A stretch of DNA of 64,000 nucleotides. Source: Actinoplanes cyaneus (lineage in GTDB: Bacteria; Actinomycetota; Actinomycetes; Mycobacteriales; Micromonosporaceae). Shown here piece after piece: positions 9,301-17,191 of this stretch. The notes beneath the pieces were generated by a model that saw nothing but the letters and a program-made list of their open reading frames with translations, had not been told where the DNA came from and searched no databases. The translations under genes and the position numbers were made by a program. Where the stretch lies: assembly GCF_016862095.1 (NCBI RefSeq), contig NZ_BOMH01000061.1, positions 38,323 to 102,322 of the forward strand, read 5' to 3'. Position 1 is the stretch's first letter. Each line of letters starts with the position of its first letter.

Positions 9301-11197
9301 GCTGCTCGGCCGCCCTGGTGAAGGTGCGGGCCAGCTCGTCGGCGTCGGCGGCGGTGAGCGAGCCGAGCTCGACCGGCGCGACGAGCGTCTCCAGCGCGGG
9401 CGGCATCGGCAGGTCGGCGGGGGACGGCAGCGCGGTCCACGGCACCCCGGCACGCTGCTTCACCGCGTCGGCGGCTTCCGCGGCACTGGCCAGCTCCCCG
9501 GTCCGGCGGTCGGCCGCCTTCTTCACCGGCGCCAGGTCTTCAGCGGTCAGCCACGAGTCGGCGACCTGGGCCGGACGCCTCCCGGCGTGGTCGGCGAGCC
9601 GGGCCAGCGCCGGCGCGTCGTCCGGTCCGGTCAGCCCGAACGCCTTCGCCGCGGCGTCCGCGATCCTGGCCGACCGGGCCAGCGCGGCCAGCGCCTTCTC
9701 GGCACGGCTGAGCGCCGGGTCGAGCGGCTCACGGGTGATCACGTCGCGCCAGAGCAGCCCGTCGCCGCCGGCCATCGCACGCCAGGAGCGGGCGAGTTGG
9801 TCGGTGGCCTCGTGGACGCGGCGCATCACGTCCGGGGTGAGCGAGCCGGGGACGATCGTCGGGACCGGCGCGGCGGGAGCCTCGTCGAGCCCGGCGCAGC
9901 GGCCGATGATCTCGTGGAGGGTGGCGTCGAGGGGCCGGCGGGTCTCGTTCATCGCGTACGCGAAAGCAGTCAGTCTCTCCCTTCGCTCGCGCAGCGAGCC
10001 ACGGTCGACGACCGGGCCCTCACCGGGCACCTCAGGCGTCTCGTCGACCGCCGCGGCGAGCAGCGTCGCCACCTCGCGCCGCCCGGCCTGCTGCCCGTGC
10101 AGCTCCAGGATGTACCGGTCCAGCCCTGCCTCGGCGAGACGGTTGCGGACGACGTCGAGCGCGGCGACCTTCTCGGAGACGAACAGCACCCGCTTGCCGG
10201 CGTGCAGCAGCGCGCCGACCATGTTCGCCACGGTCTGCGACTTGCCGGTCCCGGGCGGGCCGTCCATCACGAAGCTGTGCCCGGCGAGCGCGGCGGCCAC
10301 GCAGGCCCGCTGCGAGGAGTCGGCGTCCAGGACCAGCGGCACGTCCTCGGGCGGGGCGAGCCGGTCCACCTCCTCCGGCCTGATCGGGGTGAACCGGAAC
10401 TCGTCGGTCTGCCGCCGGTGATCAGTGGTGGCCAGCGCGCGGATCACCGGGTGGGCGAGGATGCGCTCCTCGTTCTCCTGCAGGTCGCGGTAGATCGCCT
10501 CTTTGTGGAAGGTGAGGCAGGTCAGGATCACCGACCGTTCGATGTGCCAGCCGTGCCGCCGCGCCACGGTGTCGGTGAACTCTGACCAGAATCGGTCGAC
10601 GTCGAGCTCGGCGCCCGGCTCCAGCTGCTTCACCGCGATCCCGGCCCGGCGCAGTCGCAGCGCGAGCGCCGGGTTCAGCACCGGCTCCTCGTCGCGCAGC
10701 CGCAGCTCGGGCAGCTCCCCCAGCTCGCCGGTGACCAGCTCGGCCGGGAGCAGCAGCAGCGGGCTGGTGTACCCGGCGGCTCCGGCGGTCTCGGCGGTGT
10801 CCTCGTCGTCGGCGAGCGGCCGCCAGTGCAGCAGCCCGAGCGCGAGGTGCAGCACGGAGACGCCACGATCCAGGTATTCCTGCTGGCCCCGGCGTTGCAT
10901 CCGGCGCAGCAGCGGGCCCAGCGAGCGTTCCGGCACCTCGGTCCGGAAGACCGCGTCCCCCGGCATGCCGCCCGGCCCGGTCAGCGCGGCGAGGGCCCCG
11001 CGGGTCAGCGCGGTGACGATCTGAGCCGGCTCCGGCGAGGTGATCTCCACCAGGTCGGCGTTGCCGCCCGCGAAGTTGATCAACCGGTTGTTGTCGCCGA
11101 GGTCGACCAGGCTCTCCCGCCACGCCCGCAGCGCCGCGTGCACACCGGCCCGCGCCGGCCTCGGTTCGGGCCGGTCATCCTCAAGGCGGGGTCCCAT
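6347..11197 (-). CDS. DUF4011-type SF1 helicase with C-terminal Vsr/MTES_1575-like nuclease domain
   Basis: Very large cytoplasmic protein, 1616 residues. The N-terminal 300 residues resemble DUF4011 (WRESLVDLGDNNRLINF). An SF1 helicase core follows: Walker A GPPGTGKSQT (about 312-321), Walker B VIFDEASQITPADA (about 1186), GDDRQLPPTSFF, WHYRSRHQAL, ESVQGDERDVMIFSVGYG and NVAITRARHRVELV. The last 150 residues match the Vsr-like nuclease fold (GRVDIAIRHG, LLGIRCDGPGYR, LGWRLHRAWALAWYRD). In relatives I recall, the second motif reads GIECDG, so Glu appears replaced by Arg here. The domain order fits the single-gene helicase-nuclease defence type called Hhe (from memory). It is a lone gene beside cell-wall genes, so a defence role is inference. 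Confidence 0.85.
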   Translation of the reverse strand: MGPRLEDDRPEPRPARAGVHAALRAWRESLVDLGDNNRLINFAGGNADLVEITSPEPAQIVTALTRGALAALTGPGGMPGDAVFRTEVPERSLGPLLRRMQRRGQQEYLDRGVSVLHLALGLLHWRPLADDEDTAETAGAAGYTSPLLLLPAELVTGELGELPELRLRDEEPVLNPALALRLRRAGIAVKQLEPGAELDVDRFWSEFTDTVARRHGWHIERSVILTCLTFHKEAIYRDLQENEERILAHPVIRALATTDHRRQTDEFRFTPIRPEEVDRLAPPEDVPLVLDADSSQRACVAAALAGHSFVMDGPPGTGKSQTVANMVGALLHAGKRVLFVSEKVAALDVVRNRLAEAGLDRYILELHGQQAGRREVATLLAAAVDETPEVPGEGPVVDRGSLRERRERLTAFAYAMNETRRPLDATLHEIIGRCAGLDEAPAAPVPTIVPGSLTPDVMRRVHEATDQLARSWRAMAGGDGLLWRDVITREPLDPALSRAEKALAALARSARIADAAAKAFGLTGPDDAPALARLADHAGRRPAQVADSWLTAEDLAPVKKAADRRTGELASAAEAADAVKQRAGVPWTALPSPADLPMPPALETLVAPVELGSLTAADADELARTFTRAAEQLDKHRRAVNRVTTKLGLPQANTIRDIARVAAVAELGARTHKPERFWFSPGALAGVQTGASALRRALELLVGAEIQARPYFSEAILAQPVEEIAERFATTHRGFGRLRAAYRRDKRALAGFVLPAAHLGDAIDRLSTAVAWKRARQELAAAEHAYATALGRYWQGRATDFTALDEAIAVATAALASAPQSGFEAVLAYVCAPAPDPEPIHVVTEARDALLRWQATLRPAPYPAARPELVSGPIEDAITWLNEHVTALHATADTVRAFDAATGRTLDYAETLRLGELRAAAATAEAALRGRAEELPEADPAALAATVEWAAATREVADGPLTDAQVGALRDLRPITGLAERAQEWAEASRAVLAGFAPTRQPDLRERFADYQRAAAFLREIRDDSSGQEEWFACLDARDVLTFHGLDAAVEFCADQHLDSHDVPAVIERALLHGWVDAVVRDDHRLRPWRAEDRDRLVAEFRAADERLAAVATRDIIAAVEARRPSGDSTAAGLLRREAMKADRQLPVRELIARARDVVLALRPCVLASPLTVSQSLPPDIGFDAVIFDEASQITPADAINCIYRGRSLITAGDDRQLPPTSFFDRAFTADATADTEVLDYQSVLELAKACGAFAGMGLTWHYRSRHQALVAFANDAFYQGRLSTFPAPGSGGPDTGVELFPVAGVYRRATSRDNPVEAERVAERIVHHFTTRPDRTLGVVTFSVAQAEAIERALEKIAAGHPALERAVADDRLHGFFVKSLESVQGDERDVMIFSVGYGYDESGKISANFGALNRPNGWRRLNVAITRARHRVELVTSILSRDVPESENEGVRQLAAYLDYVERGAGDTSADLADGAGEFVESVLETVRSWGYPARTGLGTAGGRVDIAIRHGDDPAGDYLLGIRCDGPGYRDCPAARDRDRLTDQVLIDLGWRLHRAWALAWYRDRAGEEARLRAALERAAAGRPGRTGAIEAPATDRAPGARRRVVPAAPARK

Positions 11198-11394
11198 GCC
11201 CCGATTGCAGCAGTGCGAAAGGCTTTCGCGCTGGAAAATGGCGTTCTTCGTCTTTGTCGGTTTCCGTTCGCCGAGCCTTCGGCAGACCCCGATTTCCCCG
11301 TACGGCCATGAGCCGCCCGCCCCGCCTCAGCGCGCCCGCAAGCCGGAACGCCACCGCCGCCGCGGGAAACGGCCCAGCCGCGCCCCCGCTCGCC

Positions 11395-11447
11395 GGCTGG
11401 TGCTCACGGTGGTCATGAGGGACGAACAACGACCGTGAGCACCAGCC
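11395..11447. repeat. dispersed 53-bp palindrome family, copy B
   Basis: 22-base arms with tip GGCTGGTGCTCACGGT, paired to ACCGTGAGCACCAGCC apart from a few inner mismatches, around the 9-base loop GAGGGACGA at 11417-11425. That loop is identical, in reverse complement, to the loop of copy F at 42476. Confidence 0.85.
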
Positions 11448-11485
11448 GACGACCGCGACCCGTCCCAGCGACCGCTCGCGCATCG

Positions 11486-11538
11486 GGCTGGTGCTGGTGG
11501 TTGTTATGAGGCACGAACAACGACCACCAGGACCAGCC
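11486..11538. repeat. dispersed 53-bp palindrome family, copy C
   Basis: 22-base arms GGCTGGTGCTGGTGGTTG... paired with ...CGACCACCAGGACCAGCC; loop GAGGCACGA at 11508-11516. The middle of the stem differs from copy B (CTGGTGG against CTCACGG) on both arms together, so pairing is kept. It sits 39 bases from copy B in the same orientation. Confidence 0.85.
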
Positions 11539-11609
11539 GGCGAGCGGGACCGCGGCCGCGGCCGGGCGTGGCAGCGGCTTCGCGCCGGGCTCCGGCGGGA
11601 CCGGGTCGA

Positions 11610-13403
11610 TCAGCGCAGGACCGGTGCCGGGGCTGGTGCGTCGCACACCTCGGACAGGCGGGCGATCTGGACCGCGGTGTCGGCCTCAGCGAACAGCGGC
11701 CGCAGCCGCACCGGGTCCAGCGGCGGCACCTCGACGTGCGAGATCAGCGGGTGGAAGGGCCGCCGGTCCACCTCGCCGGTGCCGAACAGCGACTCGGCCA
11801 GCTTCTCGCCTGGGCGCAACCCGGTGAACTCGATCGGGATCTGCTTCTTCGACAGCGCCACCATCTGCCGGGCCACCTCGGCGATCCGGACCGGGGCTCC
11901 CATCTCGAGGACCAGCGCCTCCCCGTCGAGGCCGATCGCCGCCGCCTGGATCACCAGGTGCACGGCCTCCTGGGTGGTCATGAAGTAGCGGGTCACGTCC
12001 GGGTGCGTCACGGTGACCGGCCCGCCCTCGGCGATCTGCGTGCTGAACGTGGTGAAGACCGAGCCGCGGCTGCCCAGCACGTTGCCGAAGCGGACGCTGA
12101 GGAACGTGCCGGGACGCCGCCGCGCGGTCCACGCCGTGAGCCGCTCGGTGATCCGTTTCGAGTAGCCCAGGACGCTGGACGGGTCGGCCGCCTTGTCCGT
12201 CGAGATGTTGACGAACCGCTCGACCGACTCGGCCGCCTCCAGGACGTTCAGGGTGCCCAGGACGTTGGTCTTGATCGCTTCCACCGGGTGCCGTTGCAGC
12301 AGCGCGAGGTGTTTGAGGGCGGCGGCGTGGAAGACCACCTGCGGCCGGCGGGTCCGCAGGATCTCCCGGATCCGCGGACCGTCCCGCAGATCGGCCAGGA
12401 TCACCCGCGGGTCGTCCAGGTGAGCTCGCGGATCGATGGACAGCTGGACCGCGAGCAGCGACGTCTCGTCCCGGTCCAGCATCATCAGCTCGGCCGGGCC
12501 GAAGTGGTGGATCTGCCGGCACAGCTCCGAGCCGATCGACCCGCCGGCCCCGGTCACCAGGACCCGCTTGCCGGTCAGGTAGCCACCGATGGCGGACAGG
12601 TCGGTGTCGATCTGGTGGCGTCCGAGCAGGTCGGTGACCTGCACCTCGCGGATGTCGCCGACTTCGACCGGGTGGTTCATCAGCTCGCTGGCCGACGGCA
12701 CCACCCGGAAGCCGGCCCCGGCCGCGGTCACGCGGTCCCGCACGTCGCGGACCAGCGCCGCGTCCGCGTTCGCCACGGCGAAGACCACCAGTTCGGCGCC
12801 GGTCCGGGCCAGGACCGCGGCGAGGTCGTCGCGCGCGCCGAGCACCGGCACCCCGCGCAGGCGCAGGCTCCGCTTGCGGGGGTCGTCGTCGATCAGGCCG
12901 ACCGGGACGTAACGGCCGGACGGGTCGTGCAGCATCGAGTCGACCAGCACCTCCGCCGCGGCGCCGGCCCCGAAGAGGATGACCGGGTCGGCGCCGCGCG
13001 GCCGGCGGCGCCGGGAGAGCCGCGCCCGCCGCAGGTAGCGGACCCCGAGCATCAGCACCAGCGCCACCGCGCCGCCGATCGTTGGCAGGCCGGGCGGGAT
13101 CGGATGTCGCGTGAGCATCAGGTCGGTGACGGTCAGGACGAGGGTGACGATGACCGCGGTGAAGGCGACCGCGCGGATGTCGTCGAAGCCGGAGAACCGG
13201 TAGCGGCCGCGGTAGAGCCCCCGGGTGTGACCGACGGCCGCCTGCAGCACGACGGCCGGCAGCACGACGGCGAGGGCGCCGGCCACCTGGTGGCGGTGCG
13301 GCGCCAGGTCGTACCGGGCGAGGACGGCCATCACCAGGCCGGCCGCCCACGCGGCGCCGTCCACGAGCAGCGGCAGCAGGCGAGCGGCCCTCATGACCGG
13401 CAC
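11610..13403 (-). CDS. membrane NDP-sugar 4,6-dehydratase (PglF/WbpM/CapD family)
   Basis: Converts a UDP-N-acetylhexosamine to its 4-keto-6-deoxy form, the first step to bacillosamine-type or fucosamine-type sugars. 597 residues: about four N-terminal membrane helices, a CoA-binding-like domain (VILFGAGAAAEVLVDS), then a cytoplasmic Rossmann domain (VLVTGAGGSIGSELCRQI near residue 283) with the family Lys in LGYSKRITERL. Divergent from the CpsD-like gene with only 79 bp between starts. The start is GTG at 13403, or ATG at 13394; neither has a good ribosome binding site. The aminotransferase, acetyltransferase and phosphoglycosyltransferase that would use its product lie at 22.7-25.1 kb. Confidence 0.9.
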   Translation of the reverse strand: MPVMRAARLLPLLVDGAAWAAGLVMAVLARYDLAPHRHQVAGALAVVLPAVVLQAAVGHTRGLYRGRYRFSGFDDIRAVAFTAVIVTLVLTVTDLMLTRHPIPPGLPTIGGAVALVLMLGVRYLRRARLSRRRRPRGADPVILFGAGAAAEVLVDSMLHDPSGRYVPVGLIDDDPRKRSLRLRGVPVLGARDDLAAVLARTGAELVVFAVANADAALVRDVRDRVTAAGAGFRVVPSASELMNHPVEVGDIREVQVTDLLGRHQIDTDLSAIGGYLTGKRVLVTGAGGSIGSELCRQIHHFGPAELMMLDRDETSLLAVQLSIDPRAHLDDPRVILADLRDGPRIREILRTRRPQVVFHAAALKHLALLQRHPVEAIKTNVLGTLNVLEAAESVERFVNISTDKAADPSSVLGYSKRITERLTAWTARRRPGTFLSVRFGNVLGSRGSVFTTFSTQIAEGGPVTVTHPDVTRYFMTTQEAVHLVIQAAAIGLDGEALVLEMGAPVRIAEVARQMVALSKKQIPIEFTGLRPGEKLAESLFGTGEVDRRPFHPLISHVEVPPLDPVRLRPLFAEADTAVQIARLSEVCDAPAPAPVLR

Positions 13404-13482
13404 TTTAGCAGGACAAACGTAGATTAAAACGGACTTTTTCGATACCGGAGAAGGACCCCATACGCCGCCATATCGTTGCCGC

Positions 13483-14862
13483 GTGGGCCCGCGCGATTAC
13501 CTCCGTGTCGCCAGAAGGCACTGGTTGCTGATGCTGGCCTCGGTGGTCCTGGCGCTCGGCGCTGCCCTGGTCGTGAACCTGAACACCACCCCGGTGTACG
13601 CGGCACGGGTCACGTTCTTCTTCTCCACCCCGGCCGTCGGCGCCTCCGATCTCTACCCGGCCAGCATGTTCAACACCAGCCGGCTGACCACCTACGCCAG
13701 ATTGCTGACCAGCGACGAGGTCGCCACTCCCCTCGCCGGCACGCCCGGCATCGACATGGACGCCGAGCAGGTACGGGAGGCGATCTCCTCGGAGACGGTG
13801 GCGGACACGGTGATGATGGAGGTGAGCGTGGAGGACCGGGATCGCAACCGGGCATTGCTGCTGCTCACCCGGGTCACCGCACGCTTCCGGAACGCGGTCG
13901 AGGAGCTGGAGCGGCCGGCCCCGACCGAGCCGTCGACCGTCAAGGTCACCGTCGTCACCGGGCCCGGTCTGGACGACAAGCCGGTCGCGCCGAACACGCT
14001 GAACAACTTCGCGCTCGCCACCGTCGCCGGGCTGGTGCTGGGCGCGATGGGCTCGGTCGGGCGGGAGGTCGCCGACCACACCGTACGCACCGGGGAGACC
14101 CTTGAGGTGCTCACGTCGGCCCCGGTGCTGGCCCGGGTGCCGATGGACCCGGGCGGCCCGTTCGTCTCGGCGAGCACGTCGCCGCGGACCGAGGCGCTGC
14201 GCGAGGTCCGTACGCAGGTGCAGTGCGCGGCCGCCGCGAGCTCCGTCAAGACCCTGGCCGTCACCAGCGCCGTCCCCGGCGAGGGCCGGTCGGCCACCGC
14301 GTGCGGGCTGGCCCTGCTCTTCGCCGAGGCCGGGCAGCGCGTCCTGGTCGTCGACGCCGAGCTGCGCCACCCGCGGCTGGCCGCGTTCCTGGGGCAGGAG
14401 AACGCGGCCGGGCTCAGCACGGTGCTGGACGGGACCGCGGTGCTGGAACAGGTGCTCCAGCCGTGGGGCGCGGGGCTGTGGCTGCTCGCCAGCGGGCGCA
14501 CCCCGCCGAACCCGAGCGAGCTGCTCAGCTCACCGCGGATGACGGAGCTGGTCGACGACGTACGCAAGAGATTCGATGTCGTGATCTTCGATTGTCCCCC
14601 GCTGCTGCCGGTCACCGACGCGGCAGTGGTCGCCGCCCGCGCCGACGGGACGCTGCTCGTCGTGCGGGCTCGCCGGACCACGTCCGCGCAGGTCACGCAG
14701 GCCGTCCGGGCGTTGCACGCGGTCAACGCCACACTGCTCGGCTGTGTGCTGAACATGGTCACCCACAAGGGCCCGGACGCGGTGCCGAGCTACGACACCT
14801 ATCTGTCCGGCCGGAAGCCGCCGCGGGCCTGGGGCGGCTGGAAGATGCAGGCGGCCGCTTGA
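13483..14862 (+). CDS. Wzz/CpsD-like chain-length and BY-kinase-type ATPase
   Basis: Membrane protein of 459 residues expected to regulate exopolysaccharide chain length. Two membrane helices (about 17-34 and 178-194) bracket an extracytoplasmic Wzz domain; a cytoplasmic P-loop ATPase follows. Walker A reads VPGEGRSATACG, with Arg where the family has Lys (GEGKST). Walker A' is LVVDAELRHP and Walker B VIFDCPPLLPVTDA. The C-terminus has only two tyrosines (SYDTYLSG), not the usual Tyr cluster, so autokinase activity is doubtful. GTG start. First gene of a run with the GT2, flippase and polymerase genes. Confidence 0.87.
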   Translation: MGPRDYLRVARRHWLLMLASVVLALGAALVVNLNTTPVYAARVTFFFSTPAVGASDLYPASMFNTSRLTTYARLLTSDEVATPLAGTPGIDMDAEQVREAISSETVADTVMMEVSVEDRDRNRALLLLTRVTARFRNAVEELERPAPTEPSTVKVTVVTGPGLDDKPVAPNTLNNFALATVAGLVLGAMGSVGREVADHTVRTGETLEVLTSAPVLARVPMDPGGPFVSASTSPRTEALREVRTQVQCAAAASSVKTLAVTSAVPGEGRSATACGLALLFAEAGQRVLVVDAELRHPRLAAFLGQENAAGLSTVLDGTAVLEQVLQPWGAGLWLLASGRTPPNPSELLSSPRMTELVDDVRKRFDVVIFDCPPLLPVTDAAVVAARADGTLLVVRARRTTSAQVTQAVRALHAVNATLLGCVLNMVTHKGPDAVPSYDTYLSGRKPPRAWGGWKMQAAA

Positions 14863-14875
14863 TGATCGGAGCCCG

Positions 14876-15886
14876 ATGATGGAACTCCCCTATGTCACGG
14901 TTGTCATCCCGTGCTGGAACGAGGCCCGGTTCGTCGACGCCTTCCTCGACTCGGTGAAGGCGCAGACCTACCCGCCCGAGCGGATGGAGATCCTGCTCGT
15001 CGACGCGATGAGCGACGACGGCACCCGCGCCATCGTCCGTGACCACGCGCTGCGCGAGCCGAACATCCGGCTGCTCGACAACCCGGGGCGCAGCCGGCCG
15101 GCCGCGCTGAACCGGGGCATCGCCGAAGCGCGCGGCGATGTCATCGTCCGGCTCGACGTGCACGCCGAGTACGAGCCGGACTACCTGCTCAAGTGCGTGC
15201 ACGGGCTGCTGCAGAACCCGGAGGCGGACAACGTCGGCGGCGTCCGGCGGCCACTGCCGCGCGACGACACCGCGCTGGGCCGGGCCATCGCGGTCGCCGG
15301 CACCGACATGTTCGGCGCGGGCGGCGCCCGGTACCGGACCGGCACGGGCGGCCCGCAGTGGGTCGACACCGTGTTCGGCGGCTGTTACCGGCGAGCGGTG
15401 TTCGAGCGGGTCGGCGTGTTCCACGAGGACCTGGACCGGGCCCAGGACCGAGAGTTCAACCATCGGTTGCGGGCCTCCGGCGGGAAGATCCTCCTCCTGC
15501 CGGACATCTCCAGCACGTACTACGCCCGCAGCGACTTCCGCGAGTTCTGCGCGTGGACGTTCGAGGCCGGGTACTGGCCGTTCCGCGCGTCGCGCTCGGT
15601 CGGCCGCTGGATCGGATCGTTCCGCAACCTCGTACCCGTCGGATTCGTCGTGGCGCTGGGTGTCGCGGCCGCCGCGTCGCCGCGGAGCCGGCACGCCCGG
15701 CGGGCCGCGGCCGGGATCGCCGGCCTCTACGGTGCGGCGGCGCTCGCCTCGGCGGGGCGGCTGGCCCGGCGCCACCGTGACCCGGCGCTGCTGGTCACGC
15801 TGCCGATCGTCTTCGTGACCACGCACGTCCTCTACGGCATCGGCTCGATCTGCGGCGCGCTGGACCCGGCCGCCCGGCGCGGATGA
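14876..15886 (+). CDS. family 2 glycosyltransferase (ExoA-like)
   Basis: Inverting GT-A glycosyltransferase, 336 residues, predicted to extend the lipid-linked repeat unit on the cytoplasmic face. The N-terminus VTVVIPCWNEARFVDAFL is the GT2 signature, LLVDAMSDDGT gives the first Asp, VRLDVHAEYEP the DXD-like site and DRAQDREFNHRLR the ED-like catalytic region. Two hydrophobic segments near the C-terminus suggest membrane association. It starts 13 bases after the CpsD-like gene, with GGAGC before the ATG; a second ATG follows at once. Donor and acceptor unknown. Confidence 0.9.
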   Translation: MMELPYVTVVIPCWNEARFVDAFLDSVKAQTYPPERMEILLVDAMSDDGTRAIVRDHALREPNIRLLDNPGRSRPAALNRGIAEARGDVIVRLDVHAEYEPDYLLKCVHGLLQNPEADNVGGVRRPLPRDDTALGRAIAVAGTDMFGAGGARYRTGTGGPQWVDTVFGGCYRRAVFERVGVFHEDLDRAQDREFNHRLRASGGKILLLPDISSTYYARSDFREFCAWTFEAGYWPFRASRSVGRWIGSFRNLVPVGFVVALGVAAAASPRSRHARRAAAGIAGLYGAAALASAGRLARRHRDPALLVTLPIVFVTTHVLYGIGSICGALDPAARRG

Positions 15887-15901
15887 GCACGGCTCGGCCG
15901 C

Positions 15902-17191
15902 ATGTCCGCCGGTGAACGCCCGGACCTCCGAACACTGCTGCGTGCCGTGCCCGCCGCCGTGCGGCGCGACTACGTCACCACCCTGGCCGTCCAGTGGTTC
16001 GTGCTGGGCACCGGGCTGTACCTGTTCCACCTGGTCGCCCGGCGCGGCAGCGTGAGCGGGTTCGCCTACTACCAGATCGCGCGCGGCACGGTGAGCACGT
16101 TCCAGCCGGCCCTGCTACTCGGGCTCGGCCTGGGGCTGCAGCGTTACCTGCCGCGCACCGAGCACACCACCCGGCGGCTCGCCCGGCAGGCCCTCTACGT
16201 GGAGACCGCGCTCGTCACCGTCGTCGGCCTGATCGGCGTCGGCGCGGGGGCCCGGATCGCCGACGCGCTCGGCCTGACCGGCGGGCGTGACGCGGTCGTC
16301 GCCATCGTGGTCATGCTCGGCGGCAACTGCCTGTGCTCGGCCGGGCTCGCGGCACTGCGCGGCAATCACCAGATCGTCGACTCGAACCTGATCTACGGGC
16401 TCGGGCTCGGCCTGATCCCGCTGGTCGCGTTCCTGAGCGCCGAGACGATCGAGGACTTCCTGATCATCCAGGGCGTCGGCGCCACAGCGGTCGGGCTCTG
16501 GGGCACCCTGGTCGTCCGCCGCCGTCCCGCCTCCACCGCCGAGGATCACGAGCCGACCTTCAAGACCCTGCTGGCGTACGGCGTCCGCCGCATGCCCGGT
16601 GAGGTGGCGCTGCCGACGCTCTACACCTTCCCGACCTTCGCCGTGGCGGTGACCATGCCGGGCCGGCCGGACGCCGGATACGTCGGTTTCACCACCTCGG
16701 CGGTGACCCTGATCTGCTCGGTCTTCGCGATGCTGACCCCGGTGCTGATGCCCCGGCTGAGCCGGCTGTTCCACCGCACCGGGGAGAACGCGGGGGTGCG
16801 CCAGTTGCTCACCGCGCTGCCGGTGCTGGCCGGGGTGCTCGCCGCGCTGCCGACCGCAGTGATCCTGGTGTTCGCGCCGGCGCTGGTGCACGGCTTCCTG
16901 GGGCGGGAGTTCTCCGCGGCGATCCCGATCCTGCGGCTCGGTGTGTTCGCCGCGATCCCGCTCGCCATGTTCTACGCGGCCCGCCCGACGATGGACACGC
17001 TGCTCGAGCCGAAGTTCATGAGCCGTCTGCTGATCGCCTGCCTCGCCCTGGAGATCGTGGTGACCGCCATCGGGACGGTGTTCCTGACGCCACCGCACGC
17101 GGCGGTGCTGGGACTGGCCGCCGCGGCCACGGCGCTCGGGTTCGACGGGGTGGGGCTCGCCGCGTACGCCGTCCGCCTGCCCCGGCCATGA
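15902..17191 (+). CDS. Wzx-like polysaccharide flippase
   Basis: Polytopic membrane protein, 429 residues, with about 12 hydrophobic segments spread evenly, resembling the MATE/Wzx (MVF) superfamily of lipid-linked oligosaccharide flippases. The N-terminus LLRAVPAAVRRDYVTTLAVQW leads into TM1. It lies between the GT2 gene (15-base gap) and the polymerase gene (4-base ATGA overlap), the expected place for a flippase in a Wzx/Wzy pathway. Assignment rests on topology, length and context; there is no catalytic motif to check. Confidence 0.8.
   Translation: MSAGERPDLRTLLRAVPAAVRRDYVTTLAVQWFVLGTGLYLFHLVARRGSVSGFAYYQIARGTVSTFQPALLLGLGLGLQRYLPRTEHTTRRLARQALYVETALVTVVGLIGVGAGARIADALGLTGGRDAVVAIVVMLGGNCLCSAGLAALRGNHQIVDSNLIYGLGLGLIPLVAFLSAETIEDFLIIQGVGATAVGLWGTLVVRRRPASTAEDHEPTFKTLLAYGVRRMPGEVALPTLYTFPTFAVAVTMPGRPDAGYVGFTTSAVTLICSVFAMLTPVLMPRLSRLFHRTGENAGVRQLLTALPVLAGVLAALPTAVILVFAPALVHGFLGREFSAAIPILRLGVFAAIPLAMFYAARPTMDTLLEPKFMSRLLIACLALEIVVTAIGTVFLTPPHAAVLGLAAAATALGFDGVGLAAYAVRLPRP

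Larger units (their letters stand above)
11198..11609. other. 412-bp intergenic region with two palindromes
   Basis: Lies between the 5' end of the helicase gene and the 3' end of the dehydratase gene, both on the minus strand. It holds two copies of the 53-bp palindrome family. A somewhat AT-richer stretch next to the helicase start (about 11210-11290) is the probable promoter region. Open frames crossing the palindromes are chance readings of the repeats. Confidence 0.6.

Noticed and set aside
7763..10585. Plus-strand frame of about 940 codons inside the helicase gene
   Set aside because: It is the antisense shadow of a gene with clear helicase motifs; no family signature is present.
11181..11483. 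Small minus-strand gene crossing the two palindromes
   Set aside because: Its residues come from reading through palindrome B, with similar chance peptides at other copies; no ribosome binding site.
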